64,000 nt of DNA from a candidate division Zixibacteria bacterium SM23_81 (GTDB taxonomy: Bacteria; SM23-81): assembly GCA_001304015.1 (NCBI GenBank), contig LJUY01000007.1:15531-79530 (forward strand). The letters are read 5' to 3'. A program made the translations under genes and the position numbers. Below are positions 35,507-46,200 of the stretch, one piece after another. Positions within the stretch are counted from its first letter, which is position 1. Every line of letters starts with the position of its first letter. The notes beneath the pieces are model-generated. The model was not told the origin of the DNA. It did no database searches and saw only the letters and a list, made by a program, of their open reading frames with translations.

Positions 35507-37150
35507 CTACTTCAAAAAGGTCATCTTCTTGGTCTGGTTGAAATCTCCAGCCAGCAGCTGATAGAAGTACACCCCGCTGGCAACTGGTCGGCCGCCTTCG
35601 TCCGTCCCGTCCCAGGTCACGGCATAGCGATTGATGGGCTTGTAGTCGTTCACCAAGGTTTTGACCAGCTGTCCCGTGGAGTTGAAAACCCTCAGGGTAA
35701 CCTGATTCGGTCGAGAGATGGTGTACTCGATGGTGGTCTGGGCGTTGAACGGGTTGGGATAGTTCTGGGCCAGCTGGAACTCGCGTGGGACGTCGACGGC
35801 GATGGTGTACTCCTCCACTTCCGTCTCCCCGGTCCACTCGAAGACCCGGAACCACTTGCCTTCTGGCGGTACGGCCTCCAGGAAGGTGGCCACCAACTCC
35901 AGCTTATCGTCTTTGTCCAGGTCCACCGACGGCGCAGAGAGGGCGAAAGAGCCCTGATCGTTTGAGGTGCCTACGAACAGGTCGTAATGTGTCCAGGCGG
36001 CTGGGTCGGTAGGATCCGCGCCGGTGAGCTCCCAATCCTTGATGACGCCGCTGGTGTACACGGCGGTGAAGATGTCCATACCGTCGGTGCCGGTGCCGTG
36101 ATCCTGATCGCCTATGGCCATGCCGTAAGCCCCGGCCTCACCGGTGTAGGCGATATAGGTGACGTTGTTCCCAAAGGTGATGGTGCTGACGTCGGCGCCG
36201 CCGGTGATGACGGCCATCTCTCCCCCGCCGTAGATATTGAAGTAGACCTCATCGGCGCCATCGTTGTTCAGGTCGGCCACCTCGAAGTTGTCCAGGTTGA
36301 CCCCATCTCCTGTGGTGTCGATGGAGATGTAGGTCTGGTATGCGTAGGCGTTGGCCCCGGTAGCTTCTACGATGTAGAGGGCGGCGTAATCCCAGACCCC
36401 GAAGATGGCCTCCTTCAGGCCATCCCCATCCATATCGCCGATCTGAGCGTTGGTAGGGCTTCCGCCGAAGGGGTTGGCGCCACCGCGCATGAACGCTGCT
36501 TCCTCATTCCAGGTGAAGAAGCCAGATTCGAAGGTGCCACTCACCGAGAGGATATACAGGCCGTCCTGGTCGTCGGGGTTTTCGGTATTGTCCACGATAA
36601 CCATCTCGTTCTGACCATCGTCGTCCACGTCTCCTATGGCGAACCCTTCGGCGCGGAAACGCTGTTGGTGGGTGGGATTAGGCTTGTAGATGGCAACAGC
36701 TTCCGTCCCGTATCCGTTGTCGGTGCTGCCATCCCATTCGTAGACGTGCACACCCCCCTCGTAATCCACGCTCCAGGAACCATCGGAGCCCGCGAAGATG
36801 ATCTCGCCAATACCGTCGTTGTCCATGTCGCCGGTTCCCACCTGGCGGATGTTGCCTACGTTGGATCCGGCGGAGCTCCATACCCACTCCAGGGTGTTGT
36901 CACCGGTGACCTCGTAGACGTGCACCATCCCTCCGTTATCATAGTCGGTGACGATGATCTCGTACAGGCCATCCTGGTCCAGGTCCGAGCCGGCGGCCAG
37001 CCCGCGGATGAGGCTGTCGGATAGGGTATCGTCCTCGGCGTTGCCGTAGGCGTATTCGAAGATGTTGTCGCCATCGGCGGCCCAACCCACAGATACGGCC
37101 AGGAGAAGAGCCATGGCCCAAATGGCCAACGGAACTCCTCGTCTGATCAC
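35507..37150 (-). CDS. FG-GAP/VCBS-repeat surface protein with sorting module
   Basis: Exported protein of about 547 residues starting at GTG 37150 (AAAGGGGG upstream). Signal peptide ends near WAA, then repeats of the FG-GAP type with calcium-binding-like loops: SDLDQDGLYEI, GDMDNDGIGEI, GDVDDDGQNEM, GDMDGDGLKEA, ADLNNDGADEV and SVDLDKDDKLEL. It is probably a seven-bladed propeller that binds calcium. The C-terminus has NYPNPFNAQTTI and ends KKMTFLK. Role may be adhesion; no enzyme domain is visible. Confidence 0.88.
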   Translation of the reverse strand: MIRRGVPLAIWAMALLLAVSVGWAADGDNIFEYAYGNAEDDTLSDSLIRGLAAGSDLDQDGLYEIIVTDYDNGGMVHVYEVTGDNTLEWVWSSAGSNVGNIRQVGTGDMDNDGIGEIIFAGSDGSWSVDYEGGVHVYEWDGSTDNGYGTEAVAIYKPNPTHQQRFRAEGFAIGDVDDDGQNEMVIVDNTENPDDQDGLYILSVSGTFESGFFTWNEEAAFMRGGANPFGGSPTNAQIGDMDGDGLKEAIFGVWDYAALYIVEATGANAYAYQTYISIDTTGDGVNLDNFEVADLNNDGADEVYFNIYGGGEMAVITGGADVSTITFGNNVTYIAYTGEAGAYGMAIGDQDHGTGTDGMDIFTAVYTSGVIKDWELTGADPTDPAAWTHYDLFVGTSNDQGSFALSAPSVDLDKDDKLELVATFLEAVPPEGKWFRVFEWTGETEVEEYTIAVDVPREFQLAQNYPNPFNAQTTIEYTISRPNQVTLRVFNSTGQLVKTLVNDYKPINRYAVTWDGTDEGGRPVASGVYFYQLLAGDFNQTKKMTFLK

Positions 37151-37159
37151 GATCTGCAC

Positions 37160-37496
37160 CCCCTTTCAGGGAAAAAGGATGTTCCCGTTAACTTCGCTGC
37201 CGAACGAAAAAAGATCTCGTCACCACCTCCTTTCATCGTGCTGGGTCATTTCGTAGCGTGGTATGGGCTTGCAGCCCTGTTCCAAGGTTTGCTGCCATGT
37301 CTAATATTTCGTGAATCGGCGATCGTTTAGCGGTGTCGAATTTCGTATCGTCCGTCGTCAATCGGGAGTCGTGGATCGTGGCTTTTGGGACAACGGTTTT
37401 CATCGGTATGAGTGTTGAAGACGATTGACGATTTACGACCCACGAACAACGTAACGAGCTTCGACGCCGACAAACGAAAGACGAGTTTCTTTCTCA
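37160..37496. other. 337-bp gap between larA and the FG-GAP gene
   Basis: No gene seen. It holds GGGCTTGCAGCCC (37269-37281), a short hairpin, and a separated 10-bp inverted repeat TCGTCAATCG/CGATTGACGA (37355-37364 and 37422-37431) in a stretch rich in TCGT/ACGA words. The promoter of the FG-GAP gene must lie here but I could not pick hexamers with confidence. Confidence 0.45.
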
Positions 37497-38762
37497 TCAA
37501 GCAGCTACATACGGAAACGTAGAGCTCCCCACAGGCGAGATGATCACATCGGGATTTTTGTATTGACCGGACAGGGTACCGATGGCCTCCTCGATGGAAG
37601 CAGCATACATCATGTCCATGTCCTCGATCTGCTCTTTGGCGATTCCGTCGGAGACCACCACCAGTTTTTTGCTCTGCAACAGCGTTCTGAGCATGGAGGA
37701 GATGGGACCGCCCGTGGGCGAGGCTTTTCCCTCAGCGATCCATTGGATCACTGTCTCAGGATCGGGTTTTTCTTTCAGCGTTTCGTACAGCAAAGGGCCG
37801 GCTCCATCGTCGAGGGCGCTGAGCAGCACGATGGTCCCGCCCTCTTTGGTCACCTCGTTGGCCAGAAGAACCGCCTTGCCCGATTGAATTAGGTTGGTCT
37901 CCAGAGGATACCCGGCGGTGAGGGTGATGTCGGCCATCCTGGGCACCGGCAGGCCGTAGATATCCAATAGGGCCTTCACCGCTGCCTTCTGGGCCTGTTC
38001 CACCTCACCGGCGAAGATGTTGCAGACCTCTTTGCGGGTGTTCAACAGCAGATCGATCTTCATACCCAGTTTGGCGATGCGGGCCGCCTCCAGCATGTCC
38101 TCCCAGATGGGATTGCCCTCCATTTTCCCCTGGACGGCATTTTTATCCGCGATCATGGTGTGATTGCGCACGATGCTTTCCCGCCCTGAGACACCCGGGA
38201 GAATGAGCTTTGCCCCGCCTCCGTAGCCAGCAAAGTAGTGGGGATTTATGGTGCCTATGGCAATAACCAAGCCGGCTTCGGCCACCTTCCGATTGATCCA
38301 CACGGGGGTTTCCCGCGAGGTCATACCCATGAGCACCAAATTGTCGGTGTCGTCTACGTCGTGGACCGAGACCTCGAATCGATCCACGATGCGTTTGCCA
38401 AGTTTGGCCTCAATTTCCTCAGGGGTTGTCTCCCGATGCGTGCCACGTCCGATGATCACATGAATCCGCGCATCTTCAACGTCCAGCTCGCCCAGCATAT
38501 CTACCAGTGGCTCCATGACCGCTCCCGTGGGGGAGGGGCGGGTCTGGTCCTCGCTAATGATAGCCACCTTGCTTTCGGCGGGAATGACCTCTTTGAGGCC
38601 AGGCATGCCGATGGGGTTTTCCAAAGCTTTTCTCACACTTGCTTTCAGGTCCGATATCGCGCATGCCTCCCTGGGCTCGGCCTGGGCCAGCAGGTTCCAG
38701 TCTTCGGGAATGTCAAAATGTTGCTCTTGACCTTTAAAGTAGAGCTTTCCGCGAGTAGCCAT
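37497..38762 (-). CDS. larA: LarA-family nickel-dependent racemase/epimerase
   Basis: Lactate-racemase family protein (DUF2088), 421 residues from the ATG at 38762 (GGAAAGG upstream). All active-site residues known from Lactobacillus LarA are seen at nearly the same numbers: Asp72 and Arg75 (EDQTRPS), His109 (GTHR), His175 and Lys185 (PHYFAGYGGGAK), and His201 (RNHTMI). Lys185 would hold the nickel-pincer nucleotide cofactor and His201 would bind nickel. Homologs act on several 2-hydroxyacids, so the substrate is open. The cofactor genes larB, larC and larE are not in the window. It is at the end of the TonB receptor cluster, 151 bp after the TPR lipoprotein gene. Confidence 0.92.
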   Translation of the reverse strand: MATRGKLYFKGQEQHFDIPEDWNLLAQAEPREACAISDLKASVRKALENPIGMPGLKEVIPAESKVAIISEDQTRPSPTGAVMEPLVDMLGELDVEDARIHVIIGRGTHRETTPEEIEAKLGKRIVDRFEVSVHDVDDTDNLVLMGMTSRETPVWINRKVAEAGLVIAIGTINPHYFAGYGGGAKLILPGVSGRESIVRNHTMIADKNAVQGKMEGNPIWEDMLEAARIAKLGMKIDLLLNTRKEVCNIFAGEVEQAQKAAVKALLDIYGLPVPRMADITLTAGYPLETNLIQSGKAVLLANEVTKEGGTIVLLSALDDGAGPLLYETLKEKPDPETVIQWIAEGKASPTGGPISSMLRTLLQSKKLVVVSDGIAKEQIEDMDMMYAASIEEAIGTLSGQYKNPDVIISPVGSSTFPYVAA

Positions 38763-38913
38763 TGCCTTTCCTTTCGAGTTGATATATTCGCATGAACCTC
38801 TTGAATCCCGCTTGTTCAAGAGACGAGAGTTTCACCGTTTTAATAAGAATAAGAAAGAGGATTCAAAAGGTCAAGAGTCTGTACGAAAAAAAGTGGTTCA
38901 AACACCTTACCGG

Positions 38914-40383
38914 TTACATCTCATCTGCCAGCCGCTGAGCTTTGGTTCTGATGTATGCCTGGGCTAAACTGTTAAGCTGATTAAAGTTTGCAGCCTTCAA
39001 AGAAAACTCTTTAGCCTTCTCTTTGTCGCCCTTACCCCGGTAGGCCAGAGCTATTCGGTAGAAGTTATATGGATTTTGCTGGTTGGCCTGCTGGAGCTCT
39101 GAGAGGGCTGTATTGTACTCTTTTTCTTCCAGGGCAATCATTCCCGCCAGTTGATGAGCCAATCGAATTTGAAAGGGATTCTTTATGGCTTCCACTCGCT
39201 GACGATACTCTTCCGCTTGGGCCTTGGCGGTGGCAAAATCACCTTTCTTGAAAGCGACCCGGGCCGAGTTATAGAGAAAGCCTCGTCGGAAATTGTCTTT
39301 CACTTCTTCAGATCGATCAGAGGCTTCCACGATTTCCACCGCCTTTTCATGTTTTTCCAAGGCCTGGTCATATTTGCCCATCTCTCGAAGAATGTCGCCC
39401 ATGGTCACCAGGTCTCCCGCCATGGCCGTGGCGTCGTTGATTTTCTCTGCCAGAGCGTATTGCTTTTCCTGCTCCTTCAGCGCTTTGTCCATGTCTCCCT
39501 GGTCAACATAGGAAACTGTCATGGCGAAATGAGCTGCACGACGCTCTCCGTCATTGCGAGCAATATCATACAGTTTCTGGAGCTGTTTCCTGGCCTCTCC
39601 GTGCTGTCCCTTATAGTTAAGGTTCGTGGCTATGCCGATATGGGAGGCCACGAAATTTGGATTGTACTCCAGGGCGTTGCGATAGTTTTCGATGGACTCG
39701 TCGTACCTACCCATTTTCAACAGCAATTCGGCATAGGAATCGTAAGGATTGGGGTCGTCCGGAATCAACTCGATGTATTTCTGAAAGGCCTTCTCCGCCT
39801 CGGCATAATTCTCCAGAAATCTGTGAGCATAACCCAGCTGATTGTAGGGCGGCGAAAAGTTGGGGGCGATCTCCGTTGCCTTATTATATACCTCGATCGC
39901 CGATGCATATTCTTGTTGGCCAAAATAATTGGTGCCCAAAAGATTATGGGCTCGCTCGTCGTTTGGATAGAGCTCCACCAGCTGTTGGTATAGCTCTCTT
40001 TGTTTCATCGCAAAGGCGTTCGTTCCCGCCTCAACGCCCAGAATCCACAGCCGCTCTCCTTCAGAGGCGTTATCAACGAGAGCCACCGCTTTATCGAGAT
40101 TCTCGAAAAAGCCTTTATTGGTTGGTTGGGCGAATGAAAGGAAAAGATATCCCATGGCGAAGTTGGGATCCTCGGCCACGGCCTTCTCGAAGTACTGACG
40201 GGATTCCTGGGCCTGTAGTCTTTCGAAGAGGTCGCGACCCTGCAGGTAATATTCTCTGGCCGATTCAGATGTGGTGGTGATGGGGATTTTGCCCTCATCC
40301 TTCTTGGCGCAGCCGATGGCCACAACCAGAATAGCGCTGAGGATAACGACCAGTGCAGAGCGCGTCAGATGATGCTTTTTCAT
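38914..40383 (-). CDS. TPR-repeat lipoprotein
   Basis: Lipoprotein of 489 residues: VAIGC puts the lipid-bearing cysteine at 25. After a short linker come eight to ten tetratricopeptide-like repeats (for instance ARAHNLLG-type pairs, SPPYNQLGYAHRFLENYAEA, SYAELLLKMGRYDESIENY, GDILREMGKYDQALEKHEKA). It is probably a periplasmic or outer-membrane scaffold. The start has a GGAGGGA site. Position after lipoproteins, PorV and the TonB receptor suggests it helps assemble or regulate that outer-membrane complex; this is inference. Confidence 0.87.
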   Translation of the reverse strand: MKKHHLTRSALVVILSAILVVAIGCAKKDEGKIPITTTSESAREYYLQGRDLFERLQAQESRQYFEKAVAEDPNFAMGYLFLSFAQPTNKGFFENLDKAVALVDNASEGERLWILGVEAGTNAFAMKQRELYQQLVELYPNDERAHNLLGTNYFGQQEYASAIEVYNKATEIAPNFSPPYNQLGYAHRFLENYAEAEKAFQKYIELIPDDPNPYDSYAELLLKMGRYDESIENYRNALEYNPNFVASHIGIATNLNYKGQHGEARKQLQKLYDIARNDGERRAAHFAMTVSYVDQGDMDKALKEQEKQYALAEKINDATAMAGDLVTMGDILREMGKYDQALEKHEKAVEIVEASDRSEEVKDNFRRGFLYNSARVAFKKGDFATAKAQAEEYRQRVEAIKNPFQIRLAHQLAGMIALEEKEYNTALSELQQANQQNPYNFYRIALAYRGKGDKEKAKEFSLKAANFNQLNSLAQAYIRTKAQRLADEM

Positions 40384-40439
40384 CTCTCCCTCCTTGTAGA
40401 TTTTGCGAATTAATACAAGGGGTTACATCCTGAAGCTCG

Positions 40440-40688
40440 CTAAAACCCGCTTTCGGAGCGCGACCAGCGGATTTCAACATCATCGCGTTCACCAAGAGCC
40501 CTACGCAATACCTTTAATAAGCGAGCATCAGCTCCTTGGCTTTCCAACATATCCACTGTAGCTCGCTCCAGATAGTAATCCCGATCCTGTAGCGATTCTT
40601 CCTCAAGGTGATCGATGAGAAACTGGAGCTGATCATCCGTGATCTCGCCAACTTTATCACCGGTGTCATTGTAGTATAACCGGATCAT
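40440..40688 (-). CDS. Small acidic protein of unknown function
   Basis: 82 residues, with a good start (AAGGGA six bases before the ATG) and predicted all-helical body: GEITDDQLQFLIDHLEEESL, DYYLERATVDMLES and LLKVLRRALGERDDVEIRW. I recognise the general pattern as a small conserved domain found as single proteins in several phyla, but know no function. Lies between two lipoprotein genes of the outer-membrane cluster and has no signal peptide, so it is cytoplasmic. Confidence 0.7.
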   Translation of the reverse strand: MIRLYYNDTGDKVGEITDDQLQFLIDHLEEESLQDRDYYLERATVDMLESQGADARLLKVLRRALGERDDVEIRWSRSESGF

Positions 40689-40796
40689 AAATTATCCCTT
40701 GGAATATCATGCTTTTGAATCAATTTGACAGCCAGGAGCTATGCCGCAAGGTGCGGGGCTATTAGTCTAACGAAGGTCAGCTTTCTTTTGCTTCAG

Positions 40797-41267
40797 TTAG
40801 AATTCATACAGGATCCGGTGCTGTTCACGTAATCCCGGCTCGTAAATTCGCAATCGAATCGGTCCCATTCCGGTTCGGTACATGTATCTGTAAGCTTGTT
40901 TCAAGGGTGACAAGTCAAAGATCATCTCGTCGCGAACAAGGGCCTTGCACCTGTCTCCATGGGCATCATGTGAGAGGTATATCTTCGTCTGTACAGGGTA
41001 GGATTCCATGAAGGAAGTGGACCCGTATAGTTTGAAGTCATGTTTTCTGCAGCCTCCGCCGTAGGCAACCTGTAGTCTAAGGAAATCTCGCTGCAAGCTT
41101 GCTTCTTCGATGGTTGCTGCGTCGGTAGCCAGCGTAATGGCATTATGGTCATCGAAGAGGATGATCTCCTTAGCGGCTGGACTCGGACCCTTCACAGGAT
41201 TGGAGTGCTGACAACCAGCAACGGCCAGCAACAGCGTGACCAGCAAGTATGCAAGAAGCCGTCTCAT
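40797..41267 (-). CDS. Small lipoprotein of unknown function
   Basis: 156 residues from the ATG at 41267, with signal peptide and lipobox AVAGC (Cys19). The mature part is a compact beta-rich domain with two cysteines (CRKHDFKLYG, GDRCKALVRDE) that may form a disulfide, and ends HRILYEF. Looks like a NigD-type or YP-type periplasmic lipoprotein but I cannot assign it. Start of the gene is 14 bp after the previous lipoprotein's stop. Confidence 0.72.
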   Translation of the reverse strand: MRRLLAYLLVTLLLAVAGCQHSNPVKGPSPAAKEIILFDDHNAITLATDAATIEEASLQRDFLRLQVAYGGGCRKHDFKLYGSTSFMESYPVQTKIYLSHDAHGDRCKALVRDEMIFDLSPLKQAYRYMYRTGMGPIRLRIYEPGLREQHRILYEF

Positions 41268-41281
41268 ACCGTTGGTCCCAC

Positions 41282-42139
41282 CTATGGACAATCAATATCC
41301 TCAAGGTTCTCATTCCAGCAATGCCAAATCTCATCATCGAAGTGCGCGGGGTCTTTCACCTGACCATTCTTTACAGTGAGATTCCATTCGATATTCGTGA
41401 GGTTGTTCTGTCCCTTATTGTAGATGTCATAGAACGCATCATAAGGGTCGTCGTTCGTGATTCCATAGTGAATATAGCCGCCGTTTTCGGGCCCATCGGG
41501 GACGATATTGGTGTATCTGATGTCGGCGGTGCTATCCTGCACATCGCGGTGCCACAAGATACCGATATAGGGGATGGGCTCAGGGTCCTCGGGATCCTTG
41601 TTCAAAGTCCAGGTGCCCTCCGTGAGGAACAGATCGGCCTCTCCGAAATACCACAGAAAGTCCTCGTAGTAACCCTCTTTGGAGATGTACATCTCCCACT
41701 CAGTTCCGTTATTATCGATGGATCCCCAGAGCTCTGCGGTGTACTCGACATCATGAACCGTGAAAGCATAAGACCAGACCCAGGAGCTATCAGGCTGTTG
41801 CTCCGGCTGGTGTTTGAAGGACTCCACAAACGCCGCCACGGGGATGGCTGCGTGCACCGTGATGATGATATTCCAGATGCTCACATTGAGAGCCGCCCAG
41901 CCCCAGTTGTCAAATGAAAGGATGACATCCTGCGGCACATCGCCATTGGGCACGTAGGGACTTTGTCCTATGGGGGTGAAATCGTCAAAGTCCATGAGAA
42001 ATGTGGATAATGGCGGGAGCTCTGGAGGTTTTAACGGCTCCGGTTTTGTGGGCTCATCTTCGCATCCAGCGATGAAAAGCACCACAGCAGTCAGGGCAAG
42101 AAGAAGGTATGGTATGATGGTGCTGCGTATCTTTTTCAT
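41282..42139 (-). CDS. Lipoprotein of unknown function
   Basis: 285 residues from the ATG at 42139; lipobox FIAGC. A Pro- and Glu-rich linker (EPTKPEPLKPPELPP) leads to a beta-rich domain with many aromatic residues (QPDSSWVWSYAFTVHDVEYT, YISKEGYYEDFLWYF). The far end carries KNGQVKDPAHFDDEIWHCW. No known family recognised; in this position, between PorV and a second lipoprotein, it may be a surface part of the same complex. Confidence 0.72.
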   Translation of the reverse strand: MKKIRSTIIPYLLLALTAVVLFIAGCEDEPTKPEPLKPPELPPLSTFLMDFDDFTPIGQSPYVPNGDVPQDVILSFDNWGWAALNVSIWNIIITVHAAIPVAAFVESFKHQPEQQPDSSWVWSYAFTVHDVEYTAELWGSIDNNGTEWEMYISKEGYYEDFLWYFGEADLFLTEGTWTLNKDPEDPEPIPYIGILWHRDVQDSTADIRYTNIVPDGPENGGYIHYGITNDDPYDAFYDIYNKGQNNLTNIEWNLTVKNGQVKDPAHFDDEIWHCWNENLEDIDCP

Positions 42140-42210
42140 GATCCAAACCCTCCCACAGCTCTTCTGCTGGCTTAAATCGATTATTCCCTTGTCCACCCTC
42201 CCACAAGCTC

Positions 42211-43221
42211 TCAGAACTCCAGTCCCATGGAGAAGCGATGCACGTCTTCCAGGCGGCCCCAGTCAGCATAGGCGTAATCGATCTTCACGGCCGTAAATCC
42301 TGTCAGGGGGTATCTCAAACCGGCGCCGAGGGTCAAACCCTCCTCGCTGTCTTTCCTCCCCAGGGCCTTGTATCCGCCTCGCAGGGCTATGGACTCATTC
42401 CACATCACCTCGGTGCCCAGGTTAATGGCCTCGTCGTTATCGTTGGGGTGCAGGGCGTCTACGGCCACTGTCCAGCGCATTGGGCCGGTGTCCACCATAT
42501 CCATGGCCAGCCCCACCCGGAAGTTCAGGGGCAGGTCCCAGTAATCTGTCTCCATAAAGGCGGTGACGGCCTCGTTGTGGCCGGTCAGTCCGGGGTCCAC
42601 GTCATGAAATACTCGTGCGTCCTTGCCTTCCATCCTCATCTTGGTGCCGAAGTTGGCCATGGACATGCCGATGCGCATCTGGTTGAACCGGGTGATATAC
42701 AGCGTCCCCACATCAAAGGCGAAACTGGAGGCGCTCATGTGCCAGATGTTCTGCTTGATGTATTTGACATTGAAGCCGAAAGAAAATCGGTCCGTCAGGC
42801 TACGGGCATAGCTTCCCGCAAGGGCAAAATCGCCGGCTTCCATAATCTCGCCGGTCCCTTCGGGGTCATCCACGGTGGTGACCTCCCATTCTCCATAGTT
42901 CAGCGAGGTGATGGAGGCTCCCAGAACGTTGTTCCCCAGGAGGATAACCACGCCGCCGAAGTTGAAATCGGTGTCTGCCAGCCAATCGGCGTGCATCAAC
43001 AGAAGCTCGTTGCCCGCAAGACGAGCCAGGCCAGCTGGGTTCCAGTAAAGGGCTGAGGCATCGCTGGCCATGGCAGCGTATGTTCCGCCCATGGCGGCAG
43101 CACGGCAGCCCACCTCGATTTTCAGAAATTGGGCCGCGCTGGTGGCTACTTTTGTGGTGGCCGAAGCCGGGGGCACGGCCACCAGGATGATCGACACAGC
43201 TAACAGGATTACTTTTCGCAT
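42211..43221 (-). CDS. PorV/PorQ-family outer-membrane protein
   Basis: Outer-membrane beta barrel of 336 residues with signal peptide (cleavage after ASA near 21). Family marks: AAQFLKIEVGCRAAAMGG, then ASDASALYWNPAGLARL, the FadL-like DAxxxxxNPAG pattern, and a C-terminal phenylalanine (MGLEF). PorV in Bacteroidota shuttles type IX secretion cargo; PorQ/UPF0164 relatives are also common in this lineage. Its presence fits the sorting modules on other proteins here. GGAGG precedes the ATG, 21 bp after the previous gene. Confidence 0.87.
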   Translation of the reverse strand: MRKVILLAVSIILVAVPPASATTKVATSAAQFLKIEVGCRAAAMGGTYAAMASDASALYWNPAGLARLAGNELLLMHADWLADTDFNFGGVVILLGNNVLGASITSLNYGEWEVTTVDDPEGTGEIMEAGDFALAGSYARSLTDRFSFGFNVKYIKQNIWHMSASSFAFDVGTLYITRFNQMRIGMSMANFGTKMRMEGKDARVFHDVDPGLTGHNEAVTAFMETDYWDLPLNFRVGLAMDMVDTGPMRWTVAVDALHPNDNDEAINLGTEVMWNESIALRGGYKALGRKDSEEGLTLGAGLRYPLTGFTAVKIDYAYADWGRLEDVHRFSMGLEF

Positions 43222-43242
43222 GGCTTGTCCTCCGGTAAGGTC

Positions 43243-46200
43243 CTATTTGATGATGGCGAACTTGCCAATTTTCTCTCCGATGTCCGATTCGATGTGGTAG
43301 ATATATATGCCGTAGGCCACATCCATATCGTCCTTGGACAGCAGGTTCCACGATTCAGAGCCGTCCCAGAGATCTTCCTCGTGTTCGATAACCCGTACCA
43401 GGTCCCCGGAGATAGTGAAGATCCGAATGGTGCACTTGCGGGGCAGATGAATGAAGTCGATGCGACGCTCTCCGCGGCCGTGGCCGGGAGGGATGTCTGG
43501 GGGCAGCGTTTCCCATTTGGCCGCGCTGACATATGGATTGGGCACCACCTTGATCTGATCCAGCAAGTTTTCGGTGGCGCTGGCCGTGCTGGCCATTTGA
43601 GTGGTGAAGGTGAACTGATCCTCAGTCGTCAGCGGCTCGGCGATCTCCACGAAGGCCACATCCCCCGCCTGGGGGTCGATTTTGGTCACGATGGTGTCAA
43701 CGGGACCGATGATAAAGCTGTCGGGTTGGAAAATCCAGATGGTGTCTATCACCACCGAGTCCTCTGGGGCTGTGAAGGTGATTTCCCAGGTGCCCTTGGG
43801 CGTGGTGCCCTGGTAGATCACCGGCAGAACCTGATCGCGGGAGGTAACGTAGGAATCGGGGTCAAAGTCGCCGTCTTTGTCGAAGAAGATGAAGTCGCTC
43901 TGCACATCTTCGCTGACGTTCCAGACCTGGAATTTAACCGGTTGCGGTTGGACGATCTGGGAGGTGTCAACCACTGTATCGAAGAATCGGATCTCGTAGT
44001 CAGCAGGATAAGGGACACCGCCGAATGGATAGAGCTGTACCGACATATCGTAGTTACAGTCACCCACAAGCCACGCGTGCAGGCTATCGATGGCATCGAT
44101 ATTGTCTATCTCGTCTATGGTCACATCCAGCCCGTCAAAGATGACCTGCTGTCCCTCCAGGCTGGCACTATTCTCTATTATAACCGAATCTCCAAGACTT
44201 TCGTCCAGAACTGAGAAGGTCATCCAGGCGGCCGTGGTGTCGTCGAAGGTGATCCGATATGAGTGGCCGGTGATCTCCTGCGGATCTAAGACCTCGATAG
44301 ATATGGCGGCGTCGCCGTTACCCTGATGGGTCAGTTGCAGGATCTCCGGGGCCACGTAGCCCAGGGGTTTGGCGTTGGGGACCACGGAGACGACGTTGGG
44401 CTCGGTGATGAGGTCCGGATTCTTGATGGCCTTGGCGCACTCCACAGGGGGAATCCCATCGACAACACTGCCAATGTCGTAAGAACAGATGGCGTAATAG
44501 TAACGGATCCCGTTGGTTACGTTGCGATCCATCCAGGAATAGGCCAAGCCGGTATCGTCGCCCATGTAATAATGGACCCCTGAGCTTTTAGGATCGGTAG
44601 CCTGCTTTCCCAGGTGGTCCAGGGGATGTGAACCTAGGACGCTGTCCACCAGATCAAACTGGGCTATGGGCTCCCAGTAAACCTGCACCCCTCGGTTATC
44701 TGTGATGGGATTGCCCCAGGTGGCTCCCCGGTCTGTGCTGCGGTATATGGTGTAGCCCTCGAAGTCAGGTCCCAGCAGGGGGTCCACCGATTTCTCAGCA
44801 ATATTGTCCCAATATAAAGTTACCTCTCCGTCCCCGGCCACAGCGGTCAGGTGCGGCGTGAAGGGAGCCTTGGTGAATTGGTAACCCAACTCGTAGATGG
44901 TCTGAGCTATTTCGGCGTTGTTCCACAGGTCCACGCTATCGGCCCCCACGATGATGGCGATGGACATGGGCTGCGATTCCCCTGGCTGTAGGGAGAAATA
45001 GCCCGAGCCGAAGAAGAAGACGTTGTCACCTACGGGAAAGGTATCCGAGAAGCTACCCGGGGTCAGGGCGATCCAGCCCGTGGAATCGTTGCCGGCATAG
45101 TAGGGACTGTTGTAATCATAGCTCATCATGCTGGTCATGCCCAGGTAGTCACTCTCGTCGATGTCTCGGATGCCGAAGTCGGGCTCGCCTTGGGAGGGTT
45201 GTCCGTCACCTTCTCCTTCGTCCCCGGTTCCAGGAATGCCATCGGCTCCAATATCGTCTGATAGCTCGTCCACATCGTTGGTGTCCTGCTGGGCCTCCTC
45301 GTCGGTGAGGTCCCAGTCGCCGTCCTCATCTTGGTCGTTATATTGCGATTCGTCGACCAGCCCGTCGCCGTCGTTGTCGATGCCGTCATGATCGTTATAA
45401 GGGCTCTCCAGATATTTGAATCCGATCCAGCCCACATCCCCCGGGAAGTTGGGGCTGGTATTATCAGTGTCCCAGCTATACACAAAGTTGTTCTCTTTCT
45501 CGAAGTCGACCCCGTCGTCGGCGAAGTCGGGATAACCGCCCACATCCAAATCTACAAAATAGCCAGCCACCACCTTATCCAGAGTCCTATAGCCCATGTT
45601 TTTGATCTCGTAGACGAAGAAGATGATGTCCTCGGCGATGGCCGCTGCCCATTGGTAGCCCCGGGAGCTGATCTCGATGGCCAGCCCCTGGAGATCATCG
45701 TCATCGGGATAATAATCATAGATGCCGGCGGCGTTGCCGCCGCCCTCGCCGGCGTTGTTGGCCTGATCGTCCATCACGAAGTAACTCTCCTGATCGGCGG
45801 TGATAACTCCTTCGCCAAACTGACCGGGCCACACCTCCCACTCCGGTGGCCAGGTTGTGGGATCATCGCTCATGGCCGGACTCTCGTTGGGCAGCGGTGC
45901 GAAGAAGCCGGGGAGGGGCTCAAGATCATCATCGCCGCCGTCTAGTATGCCCTCAATGGAGCAGTGGACAGTGTCCCACTCGGCATTCACGCTGTCCCAG
46001 CGGACGAACTCGGCAGCGACGATGGGCCCAAACTCGTAGCCGTATTCATGGCCGCTGTAGGCCGGCCACTCGATGCGCGGCGCATAGCGACCGATGGAGC
46101 CGAAGTTGGTGAACCGAGTCCTGACCCTGTTGCCGGCGTGAATGCCCGCCTTCCGGTCGGGATTCACCTGCATGCTCTTGAGAACAGTTTCCGTCTGCTC

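Noticed and set aside
35987-37024. 345-residue open frame on the plus strand
   Set aside because: Antisense to the FG-GAP gene; rich in Val, Gly and Asp as expected from the reverse of Asp/Gly-rich repeats, no start signal.
38800-38820. CTTGAA/TTCAAG inverted repeat before the larA ATG
   Set aside because: Short stem of six with a nine-base loop; expected by chance and no further evidence of an operator.
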